A stretch of 64,000 nucleotides of DNA from Spinacia oleracea. Its lineage: Eukaryota; Streptophyta; Magnoliopsida; Caryophyllales; Amaranthaceae. Within the stretch, counting starts at the first letter, position 1. Every line of letters begins with the position of its first letter. Location of the stretch: the NCBI RefSeq assembly GCF_020520425.1, contig NC_079487.1:80109141-80173140 (forward strand), written 5' to 3'. The position numbers were made by a program, and so were the translations under genes. Positions 1 to 11,507 of the stretch are shown piece after piece. Under the pieces are notes generated by a model, which was given only the letters and a program-made list of their open reading frames with translations, was not told the origin of the DNA and searched no databases.

Positions 1-677
1 AAGAATTTGACAAGGTAGCGGTAGAAAAGATCATTTTCCATGCACTTAAGGATGATTTTTTTAAGTTTGTTCAGGTTAAAACTAAAAGCCATCTTATACG
101 AATCTAGTAAGTAATATAAAAAACAGTACGCCTCTTTCCTGAAGCGTCTTGCACTAACTATCTTGAGAGGTGTGAGGTACGGCCATTTAGGGTTGAAGTC
201 TATTCCACCTATGTCTTCATCCCCGTTCCTGGACACAGCTGCCAGAAGGTGGGGGAAGACAAGGCTGTCAGCCCTTTTACGTACCGTGTGGATCCCGACG
301 ACGTCCTTTACGTCGCGTTGGCCGGAATCAGCCATGACCTTTAACACTTCGTCACTATCCATTACCTTGGCCTTTCCCTTCTCCCTGGCTGTATACCTCC
401 TAGTCCTTGGTGTTTCTTCCTGTTCAGCTGCCTTGCCTTTTCCATGACTGCAAATATATTTACACAAATGTACCATACCAAGCGATTTAGTACACACTCC
501 GTATTAGTAAAGTACGATCGACATTAATAAACTAAAATAAATAGATGTCAATGGTGTAATATAAACATAAACACAACAAAAAAGCCGTATTTATCACATA
601 TTTGTCTTTAACAGAACAAGGTCATACATTAGCAGAAGTTACCTTTTATTTTCTTTCCGAGTAGGACCACCCGCCAT
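1..677 (-). CDS. Unrecognised two-exon plant protein, 5' part only (runs off left edge)
   Basis: The reading frame is on the minus strand. Exon 1 is 677 to 643 (ATG at 677-675, 35 nt) and ends at an AG|gtaact donor. Exon 2 starts at 447 after a ttgcag acceptor and stays open to base 1, about 148 codons, so the C-terminus lies outside the window. The splice joins in phase and keeps one frame. The N-terminus (about the first 45 residues) is very basic and rich in Lys, Arg, Glu and Gly, as in a nuclear or nucleic-acid-binding tail. Around residues 85-130 a stretch contains the motif FNPKWPYLTP and then an aromatic segment (CFLYYLLDSYK). I do not recognise the family and assign no function. It is divergent to the gene starting at 1140, and the 462 bp between them probably hold both promoters. 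Confidence 0.6.
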
Positions 678-1139
678 GACTGGAAGTAGTTTCTTGTTAA
701 ATCTCTATAGAAAGTTGGATGCAAAATGAAATAAAACCTAGGAATGCCTCATTTTAATTATAGAAGTACAGGATAAGGAATGCAACAATGAATGATTACC
801 TTTGCTGGTGGTTGGGGTTTAAGTCCAAGTACAATTTAGTAAAGGGTAGTTGGCGTAACTAGAGTATATTAATGAAAAGACATAAAATAAACTTACTTGT
901 GTAATGTACTATTCACAAAAAATACGAGGAAAAAATACAAGGTCAAAGTATCTGAATTTGTATTGTTTATGTATTATAAAATTTTTAGGGGAAATGCAAT
1001 AACTACAACGTACTTTAACACCAACGTCCGTAATTAAAGTTACCAGTTGCCCTATTTATCACTAACGACTGACTGACTTGAGGTCCTCCCCTACAATCAA
1101 ACCCGAAGTCCCCCTATACTGTTAATCAAAGGAAGCCTA
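678..1139. promoter_or_regulatory. Intergenic region between two divergent genes
   Basis: This AT-rich stretch separates the start codon at 677 (-) from the start codon at 1140 (+). I see no open frame and no clear repeat in it. By position it should carry the 5' leaders and promoters of both genes, but no convincing TATA box could be assigned to either. Confidence 0.3.
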
Positions 1140-2512
1140 ATGCCAAAATCACCAACCCAAAACGTTTTAAAACAATGTGTAAGCAATGAAACGTCCCCAA
1201 CCAGGAACCTCCTATATCATCCTCGCGAATCAATGTACTTCTCCCCGGCTGCGGGTATGCGATATGAGTTGGATATAAATCGGACCTTTTACTTTCAGAC
1301 CTATGACGAGATCATAGGGGAAGAGGAGTGGAACCCCGTTGATAGGGACACTATCGTACGGGCAATATTTTCAAAAACATCGGACAGAGAAGAATTTCCC
1401 GGTAGGTTCATGGTAACGGAGAACAACCGTGTACTACCATTCCACCTCCCCACTCCCGAAGACTCGGGTGGTCGTATTCCAGCTGGTTTGTTAGCTTACA
1501 TAGAGTGGGAAGCTAGGAGTAGGGCCGAGTTTGAGGCGTTTGAGGTAATCCCTTATAATTACTTACCTTTCATTGATCCCATTCCAGTACTACATATTGA
1601 CCAAACACCGGTATACACTGTACCAATAAAAAAAACCCCTATATTTTTTGGTTCTTACACCGATGGACTTCATGTCATGAAAAACTCTAACTACATTCAC
1701 TCAATTGACGTTGATGTCTTCTACCGTGAAGGGAACCTGTATAAAAAGGGTTACCACCATATTCACCTGGGATCAACAGAACAATACGTCGGTCATACAA
1801 CACCGACACTACTGGCAAAGGGAATGTTAGTGGTCATTTGGAATGCTAGAGGTGTAACCAGGCCTTCGTTCAAGGAACACTTCTATCGCATATTTTCCCA
1901 ACTTACACCGTCCATTATCATCGTGACCGAGTCAAGAATAAATGAACCTCAACTACTGCTTATCGCACAAACACTGCCTGGGACGTACCAACACGACTTA
2001 TTCGGTCCCGAAGGACGAGCCGGGGGTGTTGTTATGTTCTGGTCTGTCAACCAAGTCCAGCCATCGATTACGTACCGACATGATCCCGTTTGTCAAATGG
2101 GGGGAGCAAAACCTAAACACCTTGCGTCGTTACAATTTCATGTAAGTGTCTTCCGTTTTACATAGACATATAGTATGACATAAGGTTCCGAACGACGGTT
2201 TGGTACAGAAACAATAACTACATGGTGTACCAAACCATTCAGTTTCGGCCATGCATTTTCGATCCATATAAAACTGATTTGACCGAGAAAAACACGTATT
2301 TTGGGGTATTACAATACCAAACGAGGGCATATAAAACACCAAATGTTGGATAGCGTACAAATGGGGGTTACAATGGAGGAATGTATGTTTGTGGTTCAAT
2401 GTAGCTCAATAATGTTTGATAAAACATATAACAATTTGTTCCTTTTATTCGTACGTAGGCTGTGATCCCGGGAACGACTTCCCGAGCAAAACGACGTCTA
2501 TTGATGTGCTAA
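1140..2512 (+). CDS. Plant protein with a C-terminal half endonuclease (EEP/LINE-APE-like) domain, copy 1
   Basis: Two exons: 1140-2141 and 2459-2512. The donor is CAT|gtaagt (phase 0) and the acceptor gtacgtag, giving 351 residues. Residues 26-33 carry a HPRESMYF motif shared with the paralogue at 4962. The middle (about 85-225) aligns by eye with the same paralogue (LAYIEW versus WAYLDW, GLHVM versus AIHVM). Residues 232-302 look like the beginning of a LINE-type endonuclease/exonuclease/phosphatase domain: WNARG (Asn235), RPSFKEHF, IIIVTESRI (Glu264), GGVVMFW. In that superfamily the Asn and Glu bind metal, but the later Asp, Asn and His catalytic motifs are absent here because the protein ends soon after, so nuclease activity is unlikely. 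The short last exon is basic (TSRAKRRLL). It may be a domesticated element protein. Function unknown. Confidence 0.65.
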
Positions 2513-2543
2513 GCGTTGCAGACGGACAGATCCAATGAAAGGT

Positions 2544-2583
2544 AATATTAGATTTCCCTAATCAATATTAGATTTCCCTAATC
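2544..2583. repeat. 20-bp tandem duplication just after the copy-1 gene
   Basis: Two perfect 20-bp copies lie side by side (unit begins AATATTAGATTT), 31 bp after the stop codon at 2512. They fall in the presumed 3' UTR. No other function is visible. Confidence 0.85.
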
Positions 2584-2742
2584 CATAATAACTAAAAACA
2601 GTCCCCCAATTAACGCGAACAAAACTTACGGGAATAGGACACACAGATGTAATTTACATACGAAAGATATTGATGAAATTGTCCAACTCTTAAAATACGC
2701 TTTTTATTGATTATTACGATCTTTTAGAAAGGAAACGTCGAT

Positions 2743-3111
2743 TTACTTTGGGAGGAGAAAATACACAAAAACTATAAGACAAACGACAAATAATTTATAC
2801 AACATCCAAATGCTTGATTCAATCTTGTCGAGGCGGTGGAGGACGCGGTCCAGCCCAACATCAACAAGACGCGATGGCAGCATGTTTTCCTCTGTTATTA
2901 AATTGTGATCTTCAACCCACCGGAACCACCCACAAAATCGACATTTAAAATATAATTTGTGTGGATTTGTGGTTGTCTGTGAAATCCTTAGTTCAGTTAT
3001 GCAAGTGATGCATGTTGGACAACTGATCGTCTCGCACCAGAGCATCTTCCGGCCATCTACGCATCCCACGTTTGCCGGCGGTGACCTTAGGGAATTAGAA
3101 CTATGAGACAT
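2743..3111 (-). CDS. Small GRF-type zinc-finger protein with C-terminal membrane anchor
   Basis: Single exon, 122 residues, ATG at 3111-3109. Cysteines at 26, 31, 34, 57 and 60 surround a segment with YFKCRFCGWFRW (residues 54-65). This fits the GRF zinc finger, in which Cys pairs flank a conserved R/K-x-F/Y-x-C and a C-x-F-x-W core. The finger is followed by a charged, probably helical stretch (about 75-100) and a hydrophobic segment at about 103-120 that could cross a membrane. This finger-coil-hydrophobic tail layout is common in short plant GRF proteins, which are often numerous and transposon-associated. GRF fingers are thought to bind nucleic acid, but the role of these short versions is not known. 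The N-terminal Cys spacing is somewhat irregular, so divergence or decay is possible. Confidence 0.6.
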   Translation of the reverse strand: MSHSSNSLRSPPANVGCVDGRKMLWCETISCPTCITCITELRISQTTTNPHKLYFKCRFCGWFRWVEDHNLITEENMLPSRLVDVGLDRVLHRLDKIESSIWMLYKLFVVCLIVFVYFLLPK

Positions 3112-3378
3112 TAGCCGGCGTTATTTGATTTTAAATTATTTAACATGAGGTAGGATGTGGCCAACTTCTTGTGGCTTATATAGCTGTGGTGGTCAAAGTC
3201 AAAGATTCTTTGACAAGCTTCCAAAAATTTTGAAATTTTACTGAAGGAGGCGGGAAAATTCCCGCTCAATGTTTCAAAATAATTTTGGAATTCTCCTATT
3301 ACTACGTTGTTTGGGATAGGCCATTTCGTACGTTTGGGAACTAAATTTAAAATTAGTTCTTAATGTAAAGTATTTGTT

Positions 3379-3454
3379 ATTGGTTAATTAATCGTATTGG
3401 TTAATTAATCGTATCGGTTAATTAATCGCATTGGTAAATTATTCGTATTGGTTA
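3379..3454. repeat. 17-bp tandem repeat (about 4.4 copies)
   Basis: Units of 17 bp beginning ATTGGTTAATTAATCG occur at 3379, 3396, 3413 and 3430, with a partial fifth. Copies 1 and 2 are identical and the others have one to three changes. It lies upstream of the GRF gene. Confidence 0.9.
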
Positions 3455-4961
3455 AGGGACTGAATGTGTACCCGGTCGAGAAGTCGCCCAAATCTCATTT
3501 GGGTGTAGGGTTGAAAATCTAACCAATGACAGGATAAACCCTTAGTGGTGTTAAGAACCCAATAGTTGATTTCAAAAATCCATTCAATCCGATTACCTTA
3601 GATTTACCTAATCCATTCAGTTAGGAGGTAATTATCATTTTATAACCACATATGTATATAATTATGTAGTAATAGTCTTACTAAGTGTATTGTATGGTCG
3701 TATGCGTACAGATCGTGGTCATCATGAAATCGTAAAATTTCAATTTCCGTATTTGCATAAATTATTAACACTTGATATTTTGAATATAAATATCAGGATA
3801 ACATCATCGAACATCATAACATACGTAAATTAAGACAACCATGTAATCTTACATTGTTATATTGTTACGTAAACACATCTTATTCTAAGACGTGAGAATT
3901 TTCAATTTTAAACACATATTGTAAGACATAAACACATTATATTGTAAGACGTACACAACCTATTAATGAGGTACTAATACTAATAAAAGTTCACAAATGT
4001 AATCATTACATTTTTTTACTAATATTGGGTTTGGAGTCATTTCAAATATGAGTTAACAATGTTCGGACACCCTAGTGTCGATTAGGTCACGGCAAATTAT
4101 AGACCTATAATATCCGACTTTTAACACATTCAAGTACCCTACACCCTTTACCTTCAAACATATCACTAACTTGTACATAACCCTAATTTCCGATTCTTAG
4201 TAGTCTACTGTTCCATACCGACAATATGAGTGTGCCAAACTACTTACGATAACGAATCCACATTTTCCTAAATTTCAATTCTTAGTGGTCTACTGTTACA
4301 TACCGACAATATTAGTGTCCTACAAGTCATAGTAACTAACCCTAAAATCCGATTCTTAGTAGTCTGTTGTTCCATACCGACAATGTTAGTGTCCCAAACT
4401 ACTTATGATAACGAAACCACATTTGCCTAAAATCCAATTCTTAGTGGTCTACTGTTACATATACCGACAAAAATAGTGCCCTATACAAGTCATAGTAACG
4501 ACAACACATAACCCTAAAATCCGATTCTTAGTAGTCTGTTGTTCCTTACCGACAATATTAGTGTCCCAAACTACTGAATCAAACGAAAACATCACCAAAG
4601 TCGGATAACTTGTGTTCAACATTCAACTATTGATTTCACTCAACAATAAGAACAATTATGCAGATAACGTTAAATTGCAGTAGTTTGCATTTACTGAAAA
4701 AAGTACTCTGGAGCGGTACCAAGTAATAAGATCAGTAAACCTGGTGGTACCAAACGACGTAATAACTTTTAAACCCACCTAGGTTGTTAGGAATTTATTT
4801 CACTACGTTTTTTCACCGACAACTTTAGTGTAGTATTCACTTCCCTTTATAGTTGACAACCTCCTTCCAGTGGGGACTCCTCAAACCAACCCACTTGTTT
4901 CTCCTTCTAGCTGTTCAAACCCTAATTGTTTCCAAATTCTCCACCGGCAAACCTGCCAAAA
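3455..4961. repeat. Intergenic AT-rich DNA with an alternating tandem repeat at 4186-4577
   Basis: I see no gene here. From about 4186 to 4577 an 80-90 bp motif repeats five times, marked by TTCTTAGTRGTCT at about 4193, 4278, 4353, 4436 and 4525. Units 1, 3 and 5 carry the AGTAGTC form followed by a CCCAAACTACT-like tail. Units 2 and 4 carry the AGTGGTC form and a different tail (CAAGTCATAGTAAC). The real period is therefore a dimer of about 160-170 bp. The rest is AT-rich with no structure I can name, and it probably includes the promoter of the gene starting at 4962. Confidence 0.6.
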
Positions 4962-6260
4962 ATGGACAAAGGCAAATCTATCCTTGTTTGTGATAGCAGC
5001 CGAACACTACTCTGCCACCCAAAAGCCATAATGTACTTCGACCAGCCAAAATCTTCAAACGGGCCTGAATTGAACTACAACACCACTTACTACTCCATCG
5101 ACGTCGAAGACGCAGAAAATGGTCTCCGTGTGCCGCACGCAATCAAAACTGACCTGAATATCCAGCTTTACTGTGCCGTTAGTAAGTTGCCTTACCACCC
5201 TGTTATGTTCCCTTGTTCTGTGATGGTCACCTCTGCAGGTAAAATCCTGCCTGCACACCACCCTTTAATTACGGACCACCCTAATATGCATCTTGGGTTT
5301 TGGGCTTACTTAGATTGGTGTTCCAATCGGCTTGCTGCACAAGGGTCGTGGTTGTTGTACCCGAACAACCTCCTCGCTGTGGTAGACCCTAGACCAGCTG
5401 TAGTTGTGGACGACCTCCCTGTGTACAATTTCCCTGATTCAAGGAGCCACGTTTTCATTGCATCCAACGCTCATGCTATTCATGTTATGAGTGTGGAACA
5501 TACGTTTACTGGGGTGGAAATTACTGTTGTTCCAAGGTATTTTCAGACCAAACGACGGGCTTACACTGAGGTGTGTTTAGAGGGAAAGACTATGGTTGGG
5601 ACGGCGGTTTCCGCCTTCATACCACGAGGTACGGTGGTCGTTGCATGGAACGCCCTATCCATGAGCAGACCCTCATTCAGAGCCACCTTCTTTGAGATGT
5701 TTGCAAGGCACCATCCATCACTCATGGTGGTTACTGAAGCCCGAATAAGTAACAACGACTGTAGGGAGCTAATTAGCAACTTACCAGGAGAATATCAATC
5801 CAAATGGTTTGAGAATCAATGCGGAGGGGTTGTCCTTATGTGGCGGGGAAACGACTTGTTACCAAATTACAATGAATCTGATTTGGGTTCGGCCAACCTC
5901 CTGTTTACTGTCTTATTTGAGGTACTTCATTTAATTTCTTATTTTGGTTCCCAACGCTTTGTTTTACACCGTCTGGTACTTCCATTAGGGTACCAAACAG
6001 GTATGCTTACTGCATTGGGTTGACTCCATAGTACCAAACAGGTGTACATAGTACTGCATTACAATGCATACCGATATTTTATGGGTGAGTATGGTACCGT
6101 TATGGGTGAGTATGGTACCGCTACCGCTGTTATTATGTCTCATACGAACTATGTAATGTAGACAATTAGAAAACATTTTAGTTGATTGTAATGGTTTATT
6201 TGATTTATGCAGTCGGTGAAGCTCCAGAAGCAACCACTTGCGCGTAAACTGGAACTGTAA
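4962..6260 (+). CDS. Plant protein with a C-terminal half endonuclease (EEP/LINE-APE-like) domain, copy 2
   Basis: Two exons: 4962-5921 (GAG|gtactt, phase 0) and 6213-6260 (acceptor ttatgcag), 335 residues. The first in-frame ATG, at 4962, sits in a good plant context (AAAATGGAC). It is a diverged paralogue of the gene at 1140. Both have HPKAIMYF/HPRESMYF near the N-terminus, a conserved middle, and a C-terminal segment with WNA (Asn230), RPSFRATFFEMF, LMVVTEARI (Glu259) and GGVVLMW, followed by one phase-0 intron and a tiny basic last exon. The WN...TE...GGVV pattern is that of the first half of the LINE APE endonuclease. The remaining catalytic blocks are missing. The shared intron position shows that the two genes descend from one spliced ancestor. 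Function unknown. Confidence 0.65.
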
Positions 6261-7050
6261 GCGCCGGAGTCTGGAGCTATTATACACAATTTTCCCCATC
6301 AGTGTGTGTGTAGTACTTATTATGTAGGGTTATACACAATTTTCCCCATCAGTGTGTGTGTAGTACTTATGACGTAGGTTGTTTTGTACCTATAGTATAA
6401 GAACTTAGTTAGGTACTAGCTTAACTACGGCGTAGTATTTATCGGCATAGTATTCATCACCATGACGTATTTAGTTATTAGGTTTGGGTAGATTTTTCTA
6501 TCTACTTCTATGGCGTAATAGTAACAGGTAAGTTATTTGTTGTTGTTCAGACATTGAGGTGTATTTTATAGTTTCAACCTAGGCGGCGCTGCCTTCCATG
6601 TAATATTTTGCGGATGATGCTTTTCGTATTAGTAGTCTTATTCTTATTCTTCATACGTATTATTCGTCTTTATTTTTTAAAACAAAGTAACCGCAAAAAC
6701 ACTAACACAAAACCGCAAAAACACTAACACAAATACTGTTAAAAATAGCAAACACGAAGGGTACCAAATTACCGAATTATACATGGTTTAGTACATAGCA
6801 AACACGAAGTAATTCAGAGTTCTGTGTCAATTATGAAAATTCAGTTTACGAAAGTATCTAAAGTAACCTTATTTAAGTTACGACATCCTGTAAACCCCGA
6901 ATTGGGTTACAAATTGAATCATATGGTTACAGAGGAATGCACATATGGTAACACGCCATAATTCAGACTTATTGGATGGAAGTCAATCAACTTCAAATAA
7001 CGTACCACAAAGGTAGATTTATTGGGTGGATTTCACCATGGAAATCAATT
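6261..7050. other. Intergenic region with a 41-bp direct repeat
   Basis: No gene is visible. A 41-bp sequence (ends GTAGTACTTAT) is repeated exactly at 6280-6320 and 6330-6370. A second short duplication (ATGGGTGAGTATGGTACCG) lies just upstream at about 6079 and 6101, inside the last intron of the preceding gene. The rest is AT-rich and unremarkable and separates convergent genes, so it should contain both 3' ends. Confidence 0.5.
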
Positions 7051-10000
7051 CTAATTCTTCGTAAGGTCATGACAACCGAGCAGGTCTTGAGTGAATACTG
7101 GATTACCACTGGCGCCATGTGTAGAATGCGTTCCACACCCACCCTCATTGACTAAAAAACCCGGATTGGACTGCAACAAGTGTTTAGTAGTTGATTGATA
7201 ACTACGATGATCCCCATGGGAGGTTTCGTTCACAACCTGGAAACTATGCCGGTGCTGGTTATGATTTGCAGGCATACAATGAGTCCCAGCCTCTTGATAA
7301 TTTCCACCTCTGTTGCTGCTGTTACTGGTGAAGTAACGAATGGAACCAGCATTCTGGGACATTTGCGACATCTGAGATATTTGCACTCCACTCAAGTTTT
7401 GCGACATTTGCACACCATTAATGTTCTGGGACATGTGTAAACCGGATCGGTTTTGGGCAATTGGACCACCAGATATGTTTTGTGACATTGATATACCACA
7501 ACGGTCTTGGGACAAAAGTACGTCACCACCCTCCGGGGTCATACGAATCCCACCCACAGACATGCGAATTTCTGTCTGTCCTAAGGGAAACAAATTTGTG
7601 GAAACAACTCCACTTACTCTTCCGGATGACTGTATACATGTCAAACGCTAATAAATACAAGGTAAATGTTGTTGACGATTAATAAACATTTAATAACATG
7701 AGTGGTACAAAAGGACACGAAAAAAATCACCTGAAACTGTTGAACAGATACCCCATTGTTGTAGTTCTGCTGAGGGTATACCATAGTCCCCCTTACTTGC
7801 CCAGCCATTTGAGGCGGGTAATCAGCACTATACCCCTGGAAATATCACAAACTCAAATCAATATGTGTTTAAATAGAATATCACAAACTCACAAACTCAC
7901 ATCAATATTTGTTTAAGTTTAATTTGTAGCGTATGTGATTCACTCACACATTGATCGTGGGATCCCCAACCAGGATGGAAGGTGTTTGGCGGCTGCACGT
8001 AGTTGTGTTGAGGAAGGCAAGTGTTCTGACAATTGCTGGTTTCTGGAAAGTCTTGTGGTACAACACTCTTGTTTTTCCTGACTTGCTTCCTTGCGGAGTT
8101 TTTATTCTCACCTGGTTGTAAAAATCTTTTTTCACGAGTCCTGTGAGCCTTTAAACCACCTCGCGGAACAGGATCTTTAACCATAATAGGGGGGGTAAGT
8201 GTGGTAGTATCATCCCCAACGCTGTTTGGAGGTTTGTTAACGGAGCCTGGTGTCGTAGGACCAACAATCGCCATCCTGTTCCCCCCGGAAGTCAGTGCAC
8301 CAGCTTCGTTATCACCAAATGCTGAAAGAGCATCACTCTCATCAAGACGTAACACAATATTCATAATACCTTCTATGACCAAATCCAACTTCTGCTCGGA
8401 AAGTGATCCACGGAGGGCAGCAGGTTCCACCGCATTCATAATCCGGTCATAGCGCTTAACTTCTTCTGTTTTCTCGGGATCATGATAAGCAACCTTCACA
8501 AGAGTGTGCTTGCGTTGTATATCTTTCCTCCATCGGTCAACTATATATCCAACAGGCACATTTTCCACATCCTCCACGTCCAATACCTTAATGATGTGCC
8601 TACACATAATGCCGTGGCACTCGAAATGTTTGCAGTCACACTTTGCAAAAGAGGTCTCCTTGTTGAACAGCACGACGTATATACGCTTCCGGCCTGCCAA
8701 AGATATTTCCTTTCTCAAGAACTTGGACCATACCCATACTTTGTCAGACACCGTATGCTCAACCTCCACATCAGAAACTACTTTCGAAGTAATAGGTGTT
8801 ACGTAACATACCCGCATACATTGGATCTGGACTTCAACGAACTTCGCATCCGTATATAGTTTCTGGAACTTCCTCTCCACAGCAAACTCTCCAACCAAAG
8901 ACCGAGTAAAACGACAGCAGTTCACATCAGCAGCTTTTTCATCATTGGCCCTACTTTCCATGGCCTTGCAGTACCTAGGAGAAAACTGATATAATCTCGT
9001 ATTCTTCTTCAAGTACCCGTCGAAGAAACTGTTAATACTCTCAACCCTCTGAGTCGTCTGCATCCCCGCCCAAAAAATATGCTTCACATATGCAGGTATC
9101 CACATTTCTCGCTGATTATACAACCCTATACATTTAAAAAAGGTCATTAGGTAAATTAACAACAAAGGAATTGAACATGAAAGACATTCTCACCAAAGAC
9201 AATGCCATATATGAAATACCAACCACATTGCACATGTAAATCAAATTTTTATTGCAGTTTGGTACATAATTAAATGAATACGTGTACCCATCTAAAATGT
9301 TATCGCGGTTTCGTATGATGTATACTTTATCATATCACGATTAGAATTAAAAGTAGTACCAAACAATGAAAAATACCTACTAGCCACTTGTAGCTTTCCT
9401 TAGCCTCCTTCAGCTTGAAAGTTTCCACCACTTCAGCCCAACCTTCTTCGAATTCAACAGGGGTCAAACTGTTGTATATGACATTCTGTAGGGCAACTTT
9501 TATTTGGGGAAAATCAGTCATCGAACCCAATTTTCGGCTGAACTTCTGCATAATATGCCACATACACCAACGATGTCTGGTTTTAGGCATTGGCATTGCT
9601 ATTCTAATTGCCTTCCTCATAGCCGCATCCTGGTCGGTCATAATAGCAGCGGGAGCTTTACCCCCCATACAAGACAACCATGCCCTAAAGAGCCAAACGA
9701 ACGTTTCCGCGGTTTCATGAGACACTAATGCACATCCAAGCAAAATTGTTTGCCCATGGTGATTCACCCCAACAAAGTTCGAAAATGGCAACTCATACTT
9801 GTTTGTCAAGTACGTGGAGTCAAAACAAACCACATCCCCAAAGTACTCATACGCGGCTCTGCTACGAGCATCAACCCACATTACATCCTGCAACTTCCCT
9901 GTTTTATCAAGCCGGTGCAGATGGAAAATTTTTTGATTATCCTTTGTCATTTTATCTAAATAATTTATCATCGCAACAGCATCCCCATCTCGTAGCCTTA

Positions 10001-11507
10001 ATCGCATCCTCCTATTCAAAATATTATGCACGTCTTTTTTCGTAAAACCAATATTCTCTACACCATTCCTTCTTCCCGCTAAGTTATTGAAAATCTGAGC
10101 CACAGGTGCACCTGAATCGTAATCATTTTCAATCTGTTTCAGGATTGTCTGAGTAATTTTCCTGACCCGGAACATGGAAATATGGTTGGACTTGGTAGGA
10201 GTGGGAATGTGGTTCAAATGTTCAGTAACAACACTCTTCACAACCCATAAATTCTCTTTGGTCCGAGCCCCATATAGCATAACAGGGCAACTACACTTCT
10301 TCGTCTTCCTCTTAAGAATTGGTTCCTCTGCGCAGGTAACTACCCTGCCATTCACCATCCGCCGGTATTTTGGCCTTCCATGACACTCACACCGCCAAAC
10401 ATAGGTCCTCAGGGAATTCGATTTGCCCGTTTCACTGTCTTTCACCCCGCTCTTATTCCCTCCCATACACACTACACCAAAACCTTGTTGCTCCCCATAG
10501 GATCGAAAATAGTTATTCAATGCTTCCCAATTAGCAAAAGACATTCCAACAGAAGGGGTCGGTAGAACGGGACCTTTGTTCCGCTTCGTAGGAGTTGTAT
10601 ACAAATCTGCGTTAATGGTTGAAACCCCATCTCCATCACCAGGGCATCCAATGTCTCCATCCTCCATACAAGTAGTGTTTCGCCCCACTCCCATTTCTCC
10701 GGATTCATCATAATTATCATCATTAACCTCATTCAGGTCATCATCATTTTCAATACACAATTCTTCATCTAATTCATCTCCTTCATCTAATGCTTCATCA
10801 TAATCATCCACAACATCATCCTCGTCATCTTCCCAACGTTCTTCACCAACTTCTACCTCCTCAACTCCACCATCTTCAGACTCTACACCATCACCTACCC
10901 CATCATCTTCGTCAAACCCATCATCACTACAATATTCCCCTACATCATCCAACAACTCTTCCTCCCCATCCAATTCAAGAACCTACATAATGAAATTTAT
11001 TGTGTTTAATTTGGAGTATGGTACAGGATTCCGATACCAAACCTTAAAAATGTTTACCAATGAGTTCGTGTTCCCCATTGCCTTTTCCTCTTTTAACAAA
11101 ATGTTTTCCGTAAATTCACAATTTATCAATAACAATACCCTAAATTTTATTCCAATCATCGTTGAGATCCTAATTATTATCCCAATCATCTTTATCCTAA
11201 TTTTTTTCCCCATATTTCGTAACCAAATTCAAACCGTAATTTCAACATTACTCAAATTTATAACATGGATAATTAAAAAATTCATACCATAACTAATTCT
11301 CAGTCTCTACTCACTGAATTGAATGACCTCGTTTTAATAAAATTTTCGACATTATTTTTCCACTAATATTTGAATGCATTTATTGTATGAAAAAATGAAA
11401 TGTTTGGTTTATTTACAACTAATTACGGAAACTTGGAAACATACCTGGTTTAATTGCAACCTCCTTTTGCTTCCAACCATTCCTTCACCCTCCTTAGAAG
11501 TACTCAT
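7051..11507 (-). CDS. FAR1-related sequence (FRS) protein, MULE-transposase-derived transcription factor
   Basis: Five exons on the minus strand: 11507-11445, 10982-9377, 9125-7948, 7835-7731 and 7647-7051. All junctions are GT-AG and keep frame, giving about 1182 residues. Order: an acidic tail (about 25-120), a FAR1-type DNA-binding zinc finger (about 174-280, with CKC-type pairs and a terminal H-x-H), a MULE transposase core (about 400-590; CFDSTY Asp409, TDQDAAM Asp471, TTQRVES Glu585) and a SWIM zinc finger (C719-x-C721, C731-x-H733). FRS proteins are nuclear regulators domesticated from Mutator transposases, and FHY3 and FAR1 act in phytochrome A signalling. The last two exons add a Gln/Asn/Ser-rich tail with repeated SQN motifs (exon 5). 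The Asp, Asp and Glu positions are retained, so a mobile MULE cannot be excluded from the protein alone. The short first exon (21 codons) is the least certain part. Confidence 0.8.

Noticed and set aside
7195..8859. Plus-strand open frames across the FRS exons
   Set aside because: Shadows of the minus-strand FRS coding sequence.
10983..11292. Hydrophobic open frames upstream of the FRS second exon
   Set aside because: They fall in the first intron of the FRS gene and have no supporting signals.
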